Shown: positions 26,448 to 35,602, numbered from the stretch's first letter. The stretch is DNA of 64,000 nt from Salinibacterium xinjiangense (GCF_014645015.1 NZ_BMLC01000001.1:310001-374000), one strand, 5' to 3'. Numbers and translations: made by a program. The notes: generated by a model not told the origin, from the sequence alone.

Positions 26448-27689
26448 TCAAGCCCCTTGCTGGACCATGCCATCCGCGTCGACAGGCTCACCGCGGTACA
26501 GCGACTCGAAGGTATCGAGGGTGCGCTGGATGTCGTGAGCGGCGACGATTTTCAAGCTCTCCTGCTTGAACTTCAGGATCTCGTCGTGCGGCATGCTGAG
26601 TAGTGTGGTCAGCCTGTCGGCAAGCTGTGCAACATTGCCTGGTTCGAACAGGAAACCGTTCTCGCCGTCATGGACGAGGTGTGGAAGTGCCATCGCATCG
26701 GCAGCCACGATCGGCAGTCCCGAGGCCATCGCCTCCATGGTCGAAATGCTCTGCAGCTCGGCGATGGACGGCATCGCGAAGACCGAGGCCCTGGTGAGCG
26801 CGTTACGGAGGTAGGCCTCATCCACGTACCCGGCGAACGTCACGCGCTCGGTCACGCCGAGCTGCGCGGCCAGCAACTTGAGCCTCGCCTCCTGGTCACC
26901 GCCTCCGACGATCTCGAGGCGGGCATCCAGTGACGAATCAAGCGTTGCGAAAGCTTTGATCAACTTGTCGATCTGCTTCTCTTCGACCACCCGGCCCAGG
27001 AAGACAATCAGATTGTCGGTTTTGGGCTGCATGTCGGGCGTGTAGTTGTGGGCGTCGATGCCGCACGAAATCGCGACGACATTCTTCACTGACGTCTGGG
27101 CCTCGAGGTATTCGGCCGCCTTGCGTGTCGGCGTGGTCACCCGTTCGGCGCGGCCGAACGTGCGGTTCGCGGCTTTCCATGCCGCCTCGATGGCCCGTTT
27201 CGTGAGAAACGGAGGGATGACCAATGTGTATTCGAGAAGATTCTCGGGCATGAAATGGTTGGTACCGATGATGCGGATGCCGCGCTTGCTGCCCTCGATC
27301 GTCATTCCCCGCCCGATCACGACGTGCGACTGGAAATGGATGACATCGGGTTTCACCTGTTCGATGATGCTCGCGCTGTTGTGCCTGATACGCCACGGCA
27401 GGGAGAACCTCAGCCAGGGATGCGGGTACCAGCGCCAGGAGTAGATGCGATGCACCGTGAACTTCTGGCCCTCGTGCTCTTCGACCTGCGCGCCGAGCTT
27501 CTTGTTCGAGTATGACGGTGCCGCGACATGCACGTCATGCCCGCGCTCGGCCAGCCCCGCCGACAACCGCGCGATGAAGCTCGCAGCGCCGTTGATCTCG
27601 GGCCAGAAGGTGTCTGCTCCCATGAGGATTCGGAGTCGAGGCTTGCCGTCGTGGGGAGAAATTCGAGGGGCGTCAGGCACGCTGTACAC
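26448..27689 (-). CDS. GT4-family glycosyltransferase
   Basis: 413 residues. Retaining GT-B glycosyltransferase: N-terminal domain with MGADTFWPEINGAASFI and the GNHF-like IGTNHFMPEN, C-terminal donor domain with VVEEKQIDKLI and the E-x7-E signature region SIAELQSISTMEAMASGLPIV. It most resembles transferases making glycosyl-diacylglycerols or phosphatidylinositol mannosides. No TM helix; membrane-associated at the cytosolic face is likely. Start is GTG 27689 or GTG 27680; TACGGT lies seven bases before the latter. The DMT-type transporter gene lies 15 bases upstream on the same strand. Confidence 0.9.
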   Translation of the reverse strand: MYSVPDAPRISPHDGKPRLRILMGADTFWPEINGAASFIARLSAGLAERGHDVHVAAPSYSNKKLGAQVEEHEGQKFTVHRIYSWRWYPHPWLRFSLPWRIRHNSASIIEQVKPDVIHFQSHVVIGRGMTIEGSKRGIRIIGTNHFMPENLLEYTLVIPPFLTKRAIEAAWKAANRTFGRAERVTTPTRKAAEYLEAQTSVKNVVAISCGIDAHNYTPDMQPKTDNLIVFLGRVVEEKQIDKLIKAFATLDSSLDARLEIVGGGDQEARLKLLAAQLGVTERVTFAGYVDEAYLRNALTRASVFAMPSIAELQSISTMEAMASGLPIVAADAMALPHLVHDGENGFLFEPGNVAQLADRLTTLLSMPHDEILKFKQESLKIVAAHDIQRTLDTFESLYRGEPVDADGMVQQGA

Positions 27690-27704
27690 CGTACCCCAAT
27701 GGTT

Positions 27705-28679
27705 CTAGGCGCCATCTCCAGCCACGTCGGCGAGTGAGGTATTGGCCAGCGCAAGGGGGTGATGCCTCGAGAGCGATGTCACGCCCCACACCGCACAGCC
27801 CCCGGCCGCGATGAACGCGAAGACAGCCCAGAGCGGTGCGCCCGCGGCCTCACCGAGCACGATGATGCCGATCGCCACTGCGACGATCGGGTCGATCACC
27901 GTCAATCCGGCAACGACGAGGTCTGGCGGATTCGACGAGTAGGCGGTCTGCACGAAATAGGTTCCGAGCAACGCGGCGAGGATCAGTCCGACCACGCACA
28001 GCACCGTGAGGATGTCTGCGGAGCTGAATTCGAACTCCTTCTGCAGGATGGTCTGCACCCGCCCGATCACGACGTTGGCGAGCGTCACGACGAAGCCGAA
28101 CAGCACACCGGCGGCAACGACATAGAAGATCGGCTTCGGTGCCCGCCTGCGGATGACTACGAAAAGGGTGATGAACACGGCAAGCACCACCGACAGGATG
28201 ATCAACACGATCGAGAGCTGCGTTGCGGTGATCGGGTGCTTCTTGGTGACCACGGCAGCAATCGTCACGAAGACAGCGACACCACCGATGCAGACGACGA
28301 TCGAACGAATGGATATCCGGTCGAGCGGAACGCCGGAAATGCGCGAATTGACGATCGCTGTGATGACGAGCGCGATAGCGCCGAGCGGCTGAACGACGGT
28401 GATCGGGGCGAGCGTGAGACTCGTGAGCTGGAGCACGACGGCGAGCCCGAGCAACAGCGTCCCGATGACCCACGACGGTCGCGCCAGTAGTGCTGTGAGC
28501 TGCCTGATGCTGAGTCCGGTCTTACCTTCGTGACGGGATCTCTCGTTCACGAGAGCGACTCCACCGTGCTGGAACTGGGTGCCCAGCGCCAGCAATACCG
28601 CGGCGATGACGGCAAGGGCGATTCCGAGGGGCGCGTTGCCACTCAGGTTGTCTGCGAGGTCTGTCAGGTCCAGCTGCAC
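27705..28679 (-). CDS. DMT-superfamily transporter
   Basis: 324 residues with about ten hydrophobic helices in two repeated halves, a C-in layout of the drug/metabolite transporter superfamily (EamA or NIPA-like). Conserved pieces include ITVVQPLGAIALVI in the first half and GLTVIDPIVAVAIGIIVLGE in the second. Substrate unknown. The GTG start is preceded by TAGATT and exactly six bases, with no ribosome-binding site, so the transcript is probably leaderless. It continues into the glycosyltransferase gene 15 bases downstream. Confidence 0.87.
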   Translation of the reverse strand: MQLDLTDLADNLSGNAPLGIALAVIAAVLLALGTQFQHGGVALVNERSRHEGKTGLSIRQLTALLARPSWVIGTLLLGLAVVLQLTSLTLAPITVVQPLGAIALVITAIVNSRISGVPLDRISIRSIVVCIGGVAVFVTIAAVVTKKHPITATQLSIVLIILSVVLAVFITLFVVIRRRAPKPIFYVVAAGVLFGFVVTLANVVIGRVQTILQKEFEFSSADILTVLCVVGLILAALLGTYFVQTAYSSNPPDLVVAGLTVIDPIVAVAIGIIVLGEAAGAPLWAVFAFIAAGGCAVWGVTSLSRHHPLALANTSLADVAGDGA

Positions 28680-28719
28680 CCGATGAATCTACCCGTTCAG
28701 CCTCCGTTATTCTGGAGGC
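28680..28719. promoter_or_regulatory. Back-to-back leaderless promoters in 40 bases
   Basis: Two divergent genes start at 28679 (GTG, minus) and 28720 (ATG, plus). Each start codon lies six bases from a -10 hexamer: TAGATT on the minus strand (28686-28691) and TATTCT on the plus strand (28708-28713). GGAGG at 28714-28718 is only one base from the def ATG, too close to act as a ribosome-binding site. Confidence 0.6.
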
Positions 28720-29286
28720 ATGGCCGTGCTCCCCATCCGAATCACCGGTGAACCGGTACTCCACACGATCGCAGGGCCCGTGGTCGACTTCGACGCGCAG
28801 CTTCGAACGCTTGTCGACGACATGTTCGAGACCATGGAGGCGGCGCCAGGGGTCGGGCTCGCTGCTCCGCAGGTCGGGGTCGGACTGCGCCTGTTCGTCT
28901 ACAACTGGGTCGACGACGATGAGGTGTTGTGGCGCGGCGTCGCGATCAATCCCGAATTATGGCTCGCACCCATCCCCGCCGGCGAAGCGGACGAAGACGA
29001 AGAGTCGGAGGGATGCCTGTCGATCCCAAGTGAGCGGTGGGCCCTGCGGCGCGCTCCGAAAGTCATGCTGCGCGCGACCGATATCGACAAGAAGGTCTTC
29101 GAGATCGAAGCCGGTGGCTGGCTCGCCAGGATCTTCCAGCACGAGTATGACCACCTCGACGGCACCCTGTATTCCGATCGCCTCGACCACGCGCAGTCGA
29201 AAGCTGTCGCCAAGGTGATCAGGAAGAGCGGCTGGGGCGTGCCCGGCCAGAGCTGGATGCCCGGCGAAGACGACCTCGAAGGCTGA
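28720..29286 (+). CDS. def: Peptide deformylase
   Basis: 188 residues. It removes the formyl group from the N-terminal Met of new proteins; cytosolic metalloenzyme. All three family motifs are intact: GVGLAAPQVG, EGCLSIP (metal Cys) and QHEYDHLDG (two metal His and catalytic Glu). The start is fixed by the leaderless-type TATTCT six bases upstream. The C-terminal tail of about 20 residues beyond the catalytic domain is charged. Divergent from the DMT transporter. Confidence 0.96.
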   Translation: MAVLPIRITGEPVLHTIAGPVVDFDAQLRTLVDDMFETMEAAPGVGLAAPQVGVGLRLFVYNWVDDDEVLWRGVAINPELWLAPIPAGEADEDEESEGCLSIPSERWALRRAPKVMLRATDIDKKVFEIEAGGWLARIFQHEYDHLDGTLYSDRLDHAQSKAVAKVIRKSGWGVPGQSWMPGEDDLEG

Positions 29287-29298
29287 CCCGCGCTCGCG

Positions 29299-29604
29299 CT
29301 AGGTCAATGCCCTGATCAGCGCAGCCGTTGCCGCCGCGGCAACGATCACCAGGATGAACGGCACCCTGAGTGCGAAAAGCCCGGCGGCGACCACCAGCGC
29401 GGGCACCCTCGCATCGAGCGTGACGCCCTGGCCCGACCCGATGGTCTGCGTCACGATGAGTGCTGAGAGCAGTGCAACCGTCAGCAACCCCGCGATGCGG
29501 GCGGGCACCGGCTTCTCGATGAGCGAGGGTGGCACGAGATAGCCCAGGAGTTTCAGCACCAGAACTGCAATCGAGGCGAGGATGACCACCTGCCAGACGG
29601 TCAC
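29299..29604 (-). CDS. azlD: AzlD-type branched-chain amino acid export subunit
   Basis: 101 residues with three or four hydrophobic helices (VVILASIAVLVLKLLGYLVPP, TVALLSALIVTQTIG, FALRVPFILVIVAAA). AzlD works with AzlC as a branched-chain amino acid exporter. The GTG start overlaps the azlC stop in a GTGA, so translation is coupled. Tail to tail with def, 12 bases apart. Confidence 0.9.
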   Translation of the reverse strand: MTVWQVVILASIAVLVLKLLGYLVPPSLIEKPVPARIAGLLTVALLSALIVTQTIGSGQGVTLDARVPALVVAAGLFALRVPFILVIVAAAATAALIRALT

Positions 29605-30314
29605 GATTTCGCTCCCCACCAGTTGGTGAGGCCCACCACGACCGCCACGACGGCGGCAAGGAGCACGGGGACCCCGGGCGGGAGCCACGGAGTGAGTACC
29701 GCGGCGACCACGGCGGCTCCGACGGCGACCACGATCGGCTGCAGTTGCCTGAGCCGGGGCCACAGGAGCCCGAGAAAAGCGGCGGCGGCGGCGGCATCCA
29801 GCCCATATTGGCTCACGTCACCGAGCAGGTCACCGATCAGGGCACCAACGAGGGTGGTGAGATTCCAGCCGACGTAGATGATCGCTCCGGTGAACCAGAA
29901 GCCCGTGCGCTGGCTTTCAAGCGTGGGTTGTGCCGAGCCGACGGCGGTGCTCTCATCGATGGTCCAGTGGGCGGCAAGGAGCTTCTTCGGCCACCCGCCA
30001 CCGACGATCGGCGCCATCCGAAGGGCGTACAGTCCATTTCGGGTACCGAGAAGGGCAGCGCTGGCGATTGCGGCACCTCCTGCTGCCGTACCGCCGGAGG
30101 CGAGCACACCGATAAGCGCGAATTGCGAGCCGCCGGAGAACATCAACACGCTGAGCACGCACGTCTGCCAGATGTCGAGCCCGGATGCCACGGACAGCGC
30201 CCCGAACGACACACCGTACGCAGACACCGCCGCTCCGACACCGAGGCTCGCGCGAATGGCGGCCGCGCGTTCGGTGATGCCCCGCGCCGGGGCGCTACCT
30301 GCGTCATCGATCAA
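29601..30314 (-). CDS. azlC: AzlC-type branched-chain amino acid exporter
   Basis: 237 residues from a TTG at 30314, which has GGAGGGAG eight bases upstream; no ATG or GTG in the frame gives a normal-length protein. AzlC signatures are present: SLGVGAAVSAYGVSFGALSV, LMFSGGSQFALIGV and RNGLYALRMAP. About seven hydrophobic helices. With AzlD it exports leucine, isoleucine or valine. It lies 60 bases after a small membrane-protein gene on the same strand. Confidence 0.92.
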   Translation of the reverse strand: MIDDAGSAPARGITERAAAIRASLGVGAAVSAYGVSFGALSVASGLDIWQTCVLSVLMFSGGSQFALIGVLASGGTAAGGAAIASAALLGTRNGLYALRMAPIVGGGWPKKLLAAHWTIDESTAVGSAQPTLESQRTGFWFTGAIIYVGWNLTTLVGALIGDLLGDVSQYGLDAAAAAAFLGLLWPRLRQLQPIVVAVGAAVVAAVLTPWLPPGVPVLLAAVVAVVVGLTNWWGAKS

Positions 30315-30373
30315 CGACGAATCTCCCTCCGGGGGAGGTATCGGCCGTGCCGATCCTGCTCCGAAGTCAGACT

Positions 30374-30733
30374 CTATCCGGTGCTGGTATCGATGCAGGC
30401 AGCGACCGAGACGAACGCGACGACCGGGCCGGGAATGCGCCGGACCAGCAGCAGGGCGAGCGGGCCGATGATGGCGAGTGCGATCGTGAGCACAGAGGCG
30501 AGCTCGCGCAACTGGGTTAGCCACCACAGGTTGGGAGGAATCTGGACGACCAACGACAGGATGACCGGAATGACCAGCCTGGCTCTCGAGGAGAGGTGCA
30601 ATGGTGGCGGCGAAGGCGGCCCCACGCGGTCCCCGTCCCCGGACCACTGATCCTGCATCCACTGCTTGCGCAGAGCGTGCTGTTGCCACCGCTCGCGTCT
30701 GCTCTCGGCACGCACAGAATCGGGCAACGGCAT
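30374..30733 (-). CDS. Hypothetical membrane protein
   Basis: 119 residues. A charged N-terminal half (RRERWQQHALRKQWMQDQW) is followed by three closely packed hydrophobic helices (LVIPVILSLVVQIP, VLTIALAIIGPLALLLV, PGPVVAFVSVAACI). The membrane part resembles the N-terminal sensor region of some actinobacterial histidine kinases, but no kinase domain follows. ATG 30733 has TACGAT six bases upstream, again a leaderless pattern, and longer frame versions run into the tRNA and were rejected. Confidence 0.7.
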   Translation of the reverse strand: MPLPDSVRAESRRERWQQHALRKQWMQDQWSGDGDRVGPPSPPPLHLSSRARLVIPVILSLVVQIPPNLWWLTQLRELASVLTIALAIIGPLALLLVRRIPGPVVAFVSVAACIDTSTG

Positions 30734-30834
30734 GTGACGATCGTAGTTGCGGCCACCCCTGCCGTCATCGGCCCGGCGGCGTCGCCCGGCTACTCCCCCG
30801 GGCGTACCCGATCCGTGGGCTCTCGACGCCCGGA

Positions 30835-30870
30835 CAAAGAAAAGGCCCGGATCGTGGAGGACCCGGGCCT
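30835..30870 (-). terminator. Rho-independent terminator after tRNA-Asn
   Basis: Stem AAGGCCCGG (30841-30849) pairs with CCGGGCCTT (30862-30870). On the minus strand the hairpin is followed by TTTCTTTG. It starts three bases after the 3' end of tRNA-Asn, which it clearly serves. Confidence 0.9.
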
Positions 30871-30872
30871 TA

Positions 30873-30946
30873 GCTCCTCGACTTGGACTCGAACCAAGAA
30901 CCTGCCGATTAACAGTCGGCTGCTCTGCCAATTGAGCTATCGAGGA
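30873..30946 (-). tRNA. tRNA-Asn (GTT)
   Basis: Cloverleaf on the minus strand: acceptor TCCTCGA/TCGAGGA, D-stem GCTC/GAGC, anticodon arm GCCGA-CTGTTAA-TCGGC, T-arm CTTGG-TTCGAGT-CCAAG, discriminator G. The anticodon GTT reads Asn, and G73 is the usual Asn discriminator. The variable region is six bases. CCA is not encoded. It has its own promoter and terminator. Confidence 0.96.
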
Positions 30947-30964
30947 TTGGCATTTAGCTTGCTT

Positions 30965-30992
30965 ACTTTACCAAAGGTTGCGAGTTCGCCAA
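30965..30992 (-). promoter_or_regulatory. Promoter of tRNA-Asn
   Basis: On the minus strand TTGGCG (30987-30992) and TAAAGT (30965-30970) are separated by 16 bases and lie 19 bases before the mature tRNA 5' end. This is a good vegetative sigma-factor promoter. Confidence 0.65.
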
Positions 30993-31017
30993 ATCGAGGT
31001 ACAAAACTGCTGCCCCA

Positions 31018-32031
31018 TCAGTAGCCTGCAACCGGATCGACAATGCCGACGAAGGCGCCATCACCCAGGAGCGCAGCGACATTGGCCCTGATACGCTCCG
31101 CAAGCAGTGGCTCCGTCATCTCCGGAGTGTCCGCGGAGTGTGACGTGATCACGACGCGCGGCGCGGTCCACAACGGATGACCGTCCGGAAGCGGTTCAGG
31201 GGTGGTCACGTCGAGGCCAGCCCCGGCAAGGTGCCCCGCCGCCAGGGCTTCGGCGAGGGCATCCTGGTCGATGAGGTGCCCGCGGGCGATGTTGACGAGT
31301 GCGGCCGACGGTTTCATCGCGGCGAGTTGCTCCCGACCGATGAGGTGTGCGGTCTTGTCGGTCGCCGCCGCGGCGAGGATGACGACATCCGCTTGCGGCA
31401 GCACGTCCATGAGCGCGGATGCCACGACAGTGCGCCTTGCACCGGGAACGTCGCCCGCTGTGCGTCGCACGATCGTGATCGAGACCTCGAAGGGTGCGAG
31501 AAGCCGCATGATCTCGAGGGCGATACCGCCCGCCCCGACAATCACAATATTGCGGCCGAAGAGCGAGATACCGGTTTTCGAATCCGCCCAGCTCGTGGAG
31601 CGGCTCTTGTCCGGCAGGCCGCGCAGCACGGCAAGAGCGAGAGCCACAGCATGCTCGGCCACGGGCTCTGCGAAAGAGCCTTTGGCGCTGGTCCACAGGG
31701 GAAGCTCGGCAGCGCCCTGGGCCATGAACAGCGGTGCAAAGCGTTCGACACCGGCCATGGGAACCTGCACCCATTCGACCCCGGGATGTGCCGCCAGCAC
31801 GTCGCCGAGCGCGTCGTGGTCGAGGTTTAGCCAGACGACGCCACGCGTCGAGTTGTCGAGCGGGCCGACTTCACCGCCACCGTCACGCACGGCCGCCGCG
31901 AACCCCTCATGGTCGAAGGGCAGGATCGCGACCCGCCCCGCCGTGGGGCGCGCTCCGCTGATCGGTCGTGCGAGCGCAGCAACCGGGTCACGATGCTGGC
32001 CGGGCGCGCGGGTCTGAGTAGCGTCGCTCAC
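31018..32031 (-). CDS. D-isomer-specific 2-hydroxyacid dehydrogenase
   Basis: 337 residues. NAD-dependent oxidoreductase acting on D-2-hydroxyacids or reducing 2-oxoacids. The nucleotide-binding loop VGAGGIALEI (about residues 163-172) differs from the usual GxGxxG by an extra shift. The catalytic set is visible: Arg in NIARGHL, Glu in TPEPLPDGHP and His in ITSHSAD. The GTG at 32031 overlaps the stop of the ABC ATPase gene as GTGA, so the enzyme is the last gene of the peptide-transport operon. It may process an imported substrate, but the substrate is unknown. Confidence 0.9.
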   Translation of the reverse strand: MSDATQTRAPGQHRDPVAALARPISGARPTAGRVAILPFDHEGFAAAVRDGGGEVGPLDNSTRGVVWLNLDHDALGDVLAAHPGVEWVQVPMAGVERFAPLFMAQGAAELPLWTSAKGSFAEPVAEHAVALALAVLRGLPDKSRSTSWADSKTGISLFGRNIVIVGAGGIALEIMRLLAPFEVSITIVRRTAGDVPGARRTVVASALMDVLPQADVVILAAAATDKTAHLIGREQLAAMKPSAALVNIARGHLIDQDALAEALAAGHLAGAGLDVTTPEPLPDGHPLWTAPRVVITSHSADTPEMTEPLLAERIRANVAALLGDGAFVGIVDPVAGY

Positions 32032-32870
32032 GATGCCGACCACCTGCCGCCGTCCTGCGACCGGGCGAGGCCTTTCACGTATGGGTGCTCGGCCGTCGCA
32101 AGCACCTCGTCGAGCTGGCCACTGGCGACGATCACACCGCGATGCATGATCGCGACCCGGGTGCTCACCCGGCGCACCTCGGCAAGGTCGGCAGTCACGA
32201 TCAGGGTCGAGAAGCCGCGCTCCCGCTGCAACGAGACGATGATGTCGAGGATGGCGCGTCGAGCCGTCACGTCGATGCCGGCGGTCGGATCATCCGCCAC
32301 CAGCAATTTCGGCTCGAGGATCATCGCCCTCGCAATCGCCACCCGCTGTCGCTGCCCCTTGCTCAGCTCATGCGGATACCTGTTCATCACCGTCAGTGGC
32401 AGGCGCACGGCGTCGATGACCGTGGCCACGGCCTCGCCGGCATCATTCTGGTTGAACCGGCGATCGCGCGCGTAGATCGGTTCTGCTACGTTCTCGCCCA
32501 CGGTCAGTCGTGGCTGGAGACGGTCACCGGCCTCCTGTGGAACATAGCCGACGTAGAGTCCCACACGGCTTCGACGCCGCGGGGAGATGCCGCGCACTCG
32601 TGCGCCCAGCACGTTGAGCTCACCACCGCTGATGCGCGGTGACGAATCATCCAGTCGGTCGACGTCGAGTGCCACCACGCGGGCGAGAGTGCTCTTGCCC
32701 GATCCCGACTCCCCCACGACGGCGAGCACCTCGCCGGGCGAGAGGTCGAAATTAACACCGTCGAGCGCGACTGCCCTGGTTTCGGGGCTGCTGGAGCTGT
32801 AGCGCACAGAGAGATCCCGAGCGCTCACTGTCGCCCCGGTCGCAGACGTCGTCATGGATGAGTGCGGCAC
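32028..32870 (-). CDS. ABC transporter ATPase with degenerate catalytic residues
   Basis: 280 residues. Single nucleotide-binding domain of the peptide/nickel (DppD/OppF) group: Walker A GESGSGKS, Q-loop region VPQEAGDRLQP and signature LSKGQRQR (usual LSGGQ). The Walker B end reads LLVADD, so the catalytic Glu is Asp, and the H-loop reads IVTADL, so the switch His is Ala. Both residues needed for efficient hydrolysis are thus altered. It is a third ATPase domain in the operon, as the preceding gene already encodes two complete ones. Gap of three bases upstream and a GTGA overlap downstream. Confidence 0.92.
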   Translation of the reverse strand: MPHSSMTTSATGATVSARDLSVRYSSSSPETRAVALDGVNFDLSPGEVLAVVGESGSGKSTLARVVALDVDRLDDSSPRISGGELNVLGARVRGISPRRRSRVGLYVGYVPQEAGDRLQPRLTVGENVAEPIYARDRRFNQNDAGEAVATVIDAVRLPLTVMNRYPHELSKGQRQRVAIARAMILEPKLLVADDPTAGIDVTARRAILDIIVSLQRERGFSTLIVTADLAEVRRVSTRVAIMHRGVIVASGQLDEVLATAEHPYVKGLARSQDGGRWSAS

Positions 32871-32873
32871 GGC

Positions 32874-34565
32874 TCAATCAGCCGCCTTCAGGGCAGCGAG
32901 AGCCGACCTGCGCTTACCCTGCTCGATCGGGTCCGGTACGGGAAGTGACGCGAGCAGTCGCTGGGTGTACGGGTGCTTCGGAGCGCCGAGCACCTCGTCG
33001 CCCGTGCCCTCCTCCACCAGCTTTCCCTTGTAGAGCACCGCTATGCGGTCGGAGAGCATGTCGACGACCGCGAGGTCATGACTGATGAACAGCGCGGCAA
33101 AGCCGAGTTCTTTCTGGAGCTCAGCGAAAAGCTCGAGCACTCGCGCCTGCACCGACACGTCGAGAGCACTCGTGGGTTCGTCGGCGATCAGGAGGGTGGG
33201 GTTCAGCGCAAGGGAGCGAGCGAGACTGGCGCGCTGGCGCTGTCCACCGCTGAGCTCGTGCGGGAATCGGTCAGCGAACGCCCGGGGCAACTGCACGGCC
33301 TCCAGCAGATCGTTCACACGGGACCTCGCCTCGACCGCATCCCGCGCCCTGCCGTGCACGATGAGCGGCTCGGCGACGCACTGTGCGATGGTCAACAGCG
33401 GGTTGAAGCTCGAGGCCGGATCCTGGAAGACAAATCCGATGTCCCTGCGAACCGGCCTGAAGGTGCGCTCACGGATGCCCAACATCTCGTGGCCGAGCAC
33501 CTCGAGCGATCCGCCGGTGATCTTCGTGAGACCACCGATCGCGCGACCGATGGTGGTCTTACCCGATCCACTCTCGCCTACGAGGCCCAGGACTTCACCG
33601 GGTGAGATCGTGAAGCTCACGCCGTCAACAGCGCGGAAGTTGTTGCGTCCGAATCTGCCGCCGTACTCGATCACGAGGTCGCGGGCTACCACCACGGGAG
33701 CGGCCATGTTGACGGTTCCCGCCGCGACCCGCTCAGCAGTCCGTGCCGACGCCATGGCGCCACCCTTGCCGATGCGGGGAACCGCTGCGAGCAGTCGCTG
33801 GGTGTAAGGATGCTGCGGTGCCGAGAATAACTGCTCGACCCCGGCCTCCTCCACGACGTCCCCCTGGTACATCACGGCGACGCGATCTGCCAGGTCGGCA
33901 ACGATTCCCATGTTGTGGGTGATCAGGATGATCGCGGTGCCGAACTCATCACGGCACCGGCGCAGCAGGTCGAGGATCTCCGCCTGTACCGTCACGTCGA
34001 GCGCGGTCGTCGGCTCATCGGCAACGATCAGCTCGGGATCCAACACGAGCGCCATCGCGATGACGATGCGCTGCTTCTGCCCCCCGGAGAACTGATGGGG
34101 GTAGTAGTCGATGCGGTTCTCGGCGTCGGGGATGCCCACCTTGCCGAGCATGTCGATGGCCCTCGCACGCGCCTGCTTCGCGTCGAAACCCTTGTGCGCA
34201 CGAAGGCCCTCGATGATCTGCCAGCCGACGGTGTAGACCGGGTTGAGGGCGAGAGACGGCTCCTGGAACACCATCGCGACATCTGTTCCGCGAATCTCCC
34301 GCAGCTGGGAACCCGTCATCCCTACGATGTCCCGACTGTTCAACACGATCGCACCGCGCGTAACGGCGGTGTCCGGCAGCAGGCCGAGGATCGTCTTCGC
34401 CGTGACGGTCTTTCCGCTGCCGCTCTCACCGACGATCGCGAGTACCTCGCCGGCGCCGACCGACAGCGTGACGTTGTTGACCGCGACGACATCACCGCCG
34501 TCAGTGGCGAAGGTGACCTCGAGGTTGGTGATATCCACCACCTTCTTTATGGGCGCATTGATCAT
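32874..34565 (-). CDS. Fused double ATPase of a dipeptide/oligopeptide ABC importer
   Basis: 563 residues made of two ATPase domains, equal to DppD plus DppF fused (about 8-265 and 296-545). Both are intact: Walker A GESGSGKT twice, signatures FSGGQKQR and LSGGQRQR, Walker B IVADEP and IADEP, H-loops ITHNMG and ISHDLA. Each ends with the oligopeptide-transporter C-terminal motif HPYTQRLL. It powers the two permeases encoded just upstream; the ATG overlaps the permease stop as ATGA. Confidence 0.95.
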   Translation of the reverse strand: MINAPIKKVVDITNLEVTFATDGGDVVAVNNVTLSVGAGEVLAIVGESGSGKTVTAKTILGLLPDTAVTRGAIVLNSRDIVGMTGSQLREIRGTDVAMVFQEPSLALNPVYTVGWQIIEGLRAHKGFDAKQARARAIDMLGKVGIPDAENRIDYYPHQFSGGQKQRIVIAMALVLDPELIVADEPTTALDVTVQAEILDLLRRCRDEFGTAIILITHNMGIVADLADRVAVMYQGDVVEEAGVEQLFSAPQHPYTQRLLAAVPRIGKGGAMASARTAERVAAGTVNMAAPVVVARDLVIEYGGRFGRNNFRAVDGVSFTISPGEVLGLVGESGSGKTTIGRAIGGLTKITGGSLEVLGHEMLGIRERTFRPVRRDIGFVFQDPASSFNPLLTIAQCVAEPLIVHGRARDAVEARSRVNDLLEAVQLPRAFADRFPHELSGGQRQRASLARSLALNPTLLIADEPTSALDVSVQARVLELFAELQKELGFAALFISHDLAVVDMLSDRIAVLYKGKLVEEGTGDEVLGAPKHPYTQRLLASLPVPDPIEQGKRRSALAALKAAD

Positions 34566-35602
34566 GCCGGTGCTCCCGTCGAATCCGTTGCCGACGTGGC
34601 AGCCATGTCGGGTGCCGCGATGGGGGTCGCCGTAGGAGAATCCGCCTTGCGCCTCGTCCTGAGGCGCGGGTCGGCGAGATCGTTCAGGCTCTCACCCACG
34701 AGGGTGATGCCGAGCACCACGAGAACGATCGCGAGGCCTGGGAACAGTGATGTCCACCAGATACCGCTCGTGACATCCGAGATCGAACGGTTCAGGTCAT
34801 AACCCCACTCGGCCGCAGAGGTCGGCTCGATCCCGAATCCGAGAAAACCCAGGCCAGCGAGGGTCAGGATGGCCTCGGAACTGTTGAGCGTGAAGATCAG
34901 CGGCAGGGTGCGGGTGGCGTTGCGCAGCACGTGGCGGAACATGATGCGGGAGGTGCTCGAGCCGATCACCTTGGCCGATTCCACATAGGCCTCCGTCTTG
35001 ATGCGCACGGTTTCTGCCCTGATCACCCTGAAGTACTGCGGGATGTAGACCACCGTGATCGAGATCGCGGCTGCGAGCACACCGCCGAGCAGCTTCGACT
35101 GGCCGCCGCTGATCACAATGGCTGCGACGATCGCCAACAACAGCGTGGGAAACGCGAAGACGGCATCGGCGATGACCACGAGCACACGGTCGAGCCATCC
35201 GCCGAGGTATCCGGAAACCAGGCCGAGCAGAACGCCCGCGAAGATCGACAGCACCACGGCGACCACGATCACCGCCAGTGCGGTCTGGGTGCCCCAGATG
35301 ACCCGGGACAGCACGTCATAACCACCGACCGTTGTGCCGAGGATGTGCGCGCCTCCGGGAGGCTGCTGCGCGCCGAAGTTACCGTTCTCATCCTGCAGCT
35401 CGGCAAAACCATACGGGGCGAGCAATGGAGCGAAGATCGCCGTGAGGATGAAGATCCCGGTGATGACAAGTCCCACCACGAGCATGCCGCGTTGCAGGCC
35501 GACGCTCTGGCGCAGCTGGTGCACCACGGGGAGGTGATGCCAGCGGGGTGCCCGGGCAGCGAACGATGCCGGGTCGGCACTGGTCGCATCGGTGTTGGTC
35601 AC
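34562..35602 (-). CDS. ABC importer permease (DppC-like)
   Basis: 346 residues with an N-terminal helix after a 40-residue cytosolic stretch and five further helices. The inner-membrane component signature is visible around YVESAKVIGSSTSRIMFRH (EAA loop). It pairs with the DppB-like permease encoded one base upstream. Forms the channel for peptides or similar substrates. Confidence 0.94.
   Translation of the reverse strand: MTNTDATSADPASFAARAPRWHHLPVVHQLRQSVGLQRGMLVVGLVITGIFILTAIFAPLLAPYGFAELQDENGNFGAQQPPGGAHILGTTVGGYDVLSRVIWGTQTALAVIVVAVVLSIFAGVLLGLVSGYLGGWLDRVLVVIADAVFAFPTLLLAIVAAIVISGGQSKLLGGVLAAAISITVVYIPQYFRVIRAETVRIKTEAYVESAKVIGSSTSRIMFRHVLRNATRTLPLIFTLNSSEAILTLAGLGFLGFGIEPTSAAEWGYDLNRSISDVTSGIWWTSLFPGLAIVLVVLGITLVGESLNDLADPRLRTRRKADSPTATPIAAPDMAATSATDSTGAPA

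Noticed and set aside
28714-28718. GGAGG as ribosome-binding site of def
   Set aside because: Only one base separates it from ATG, too close for function; the leaderless pattern explains the start better.
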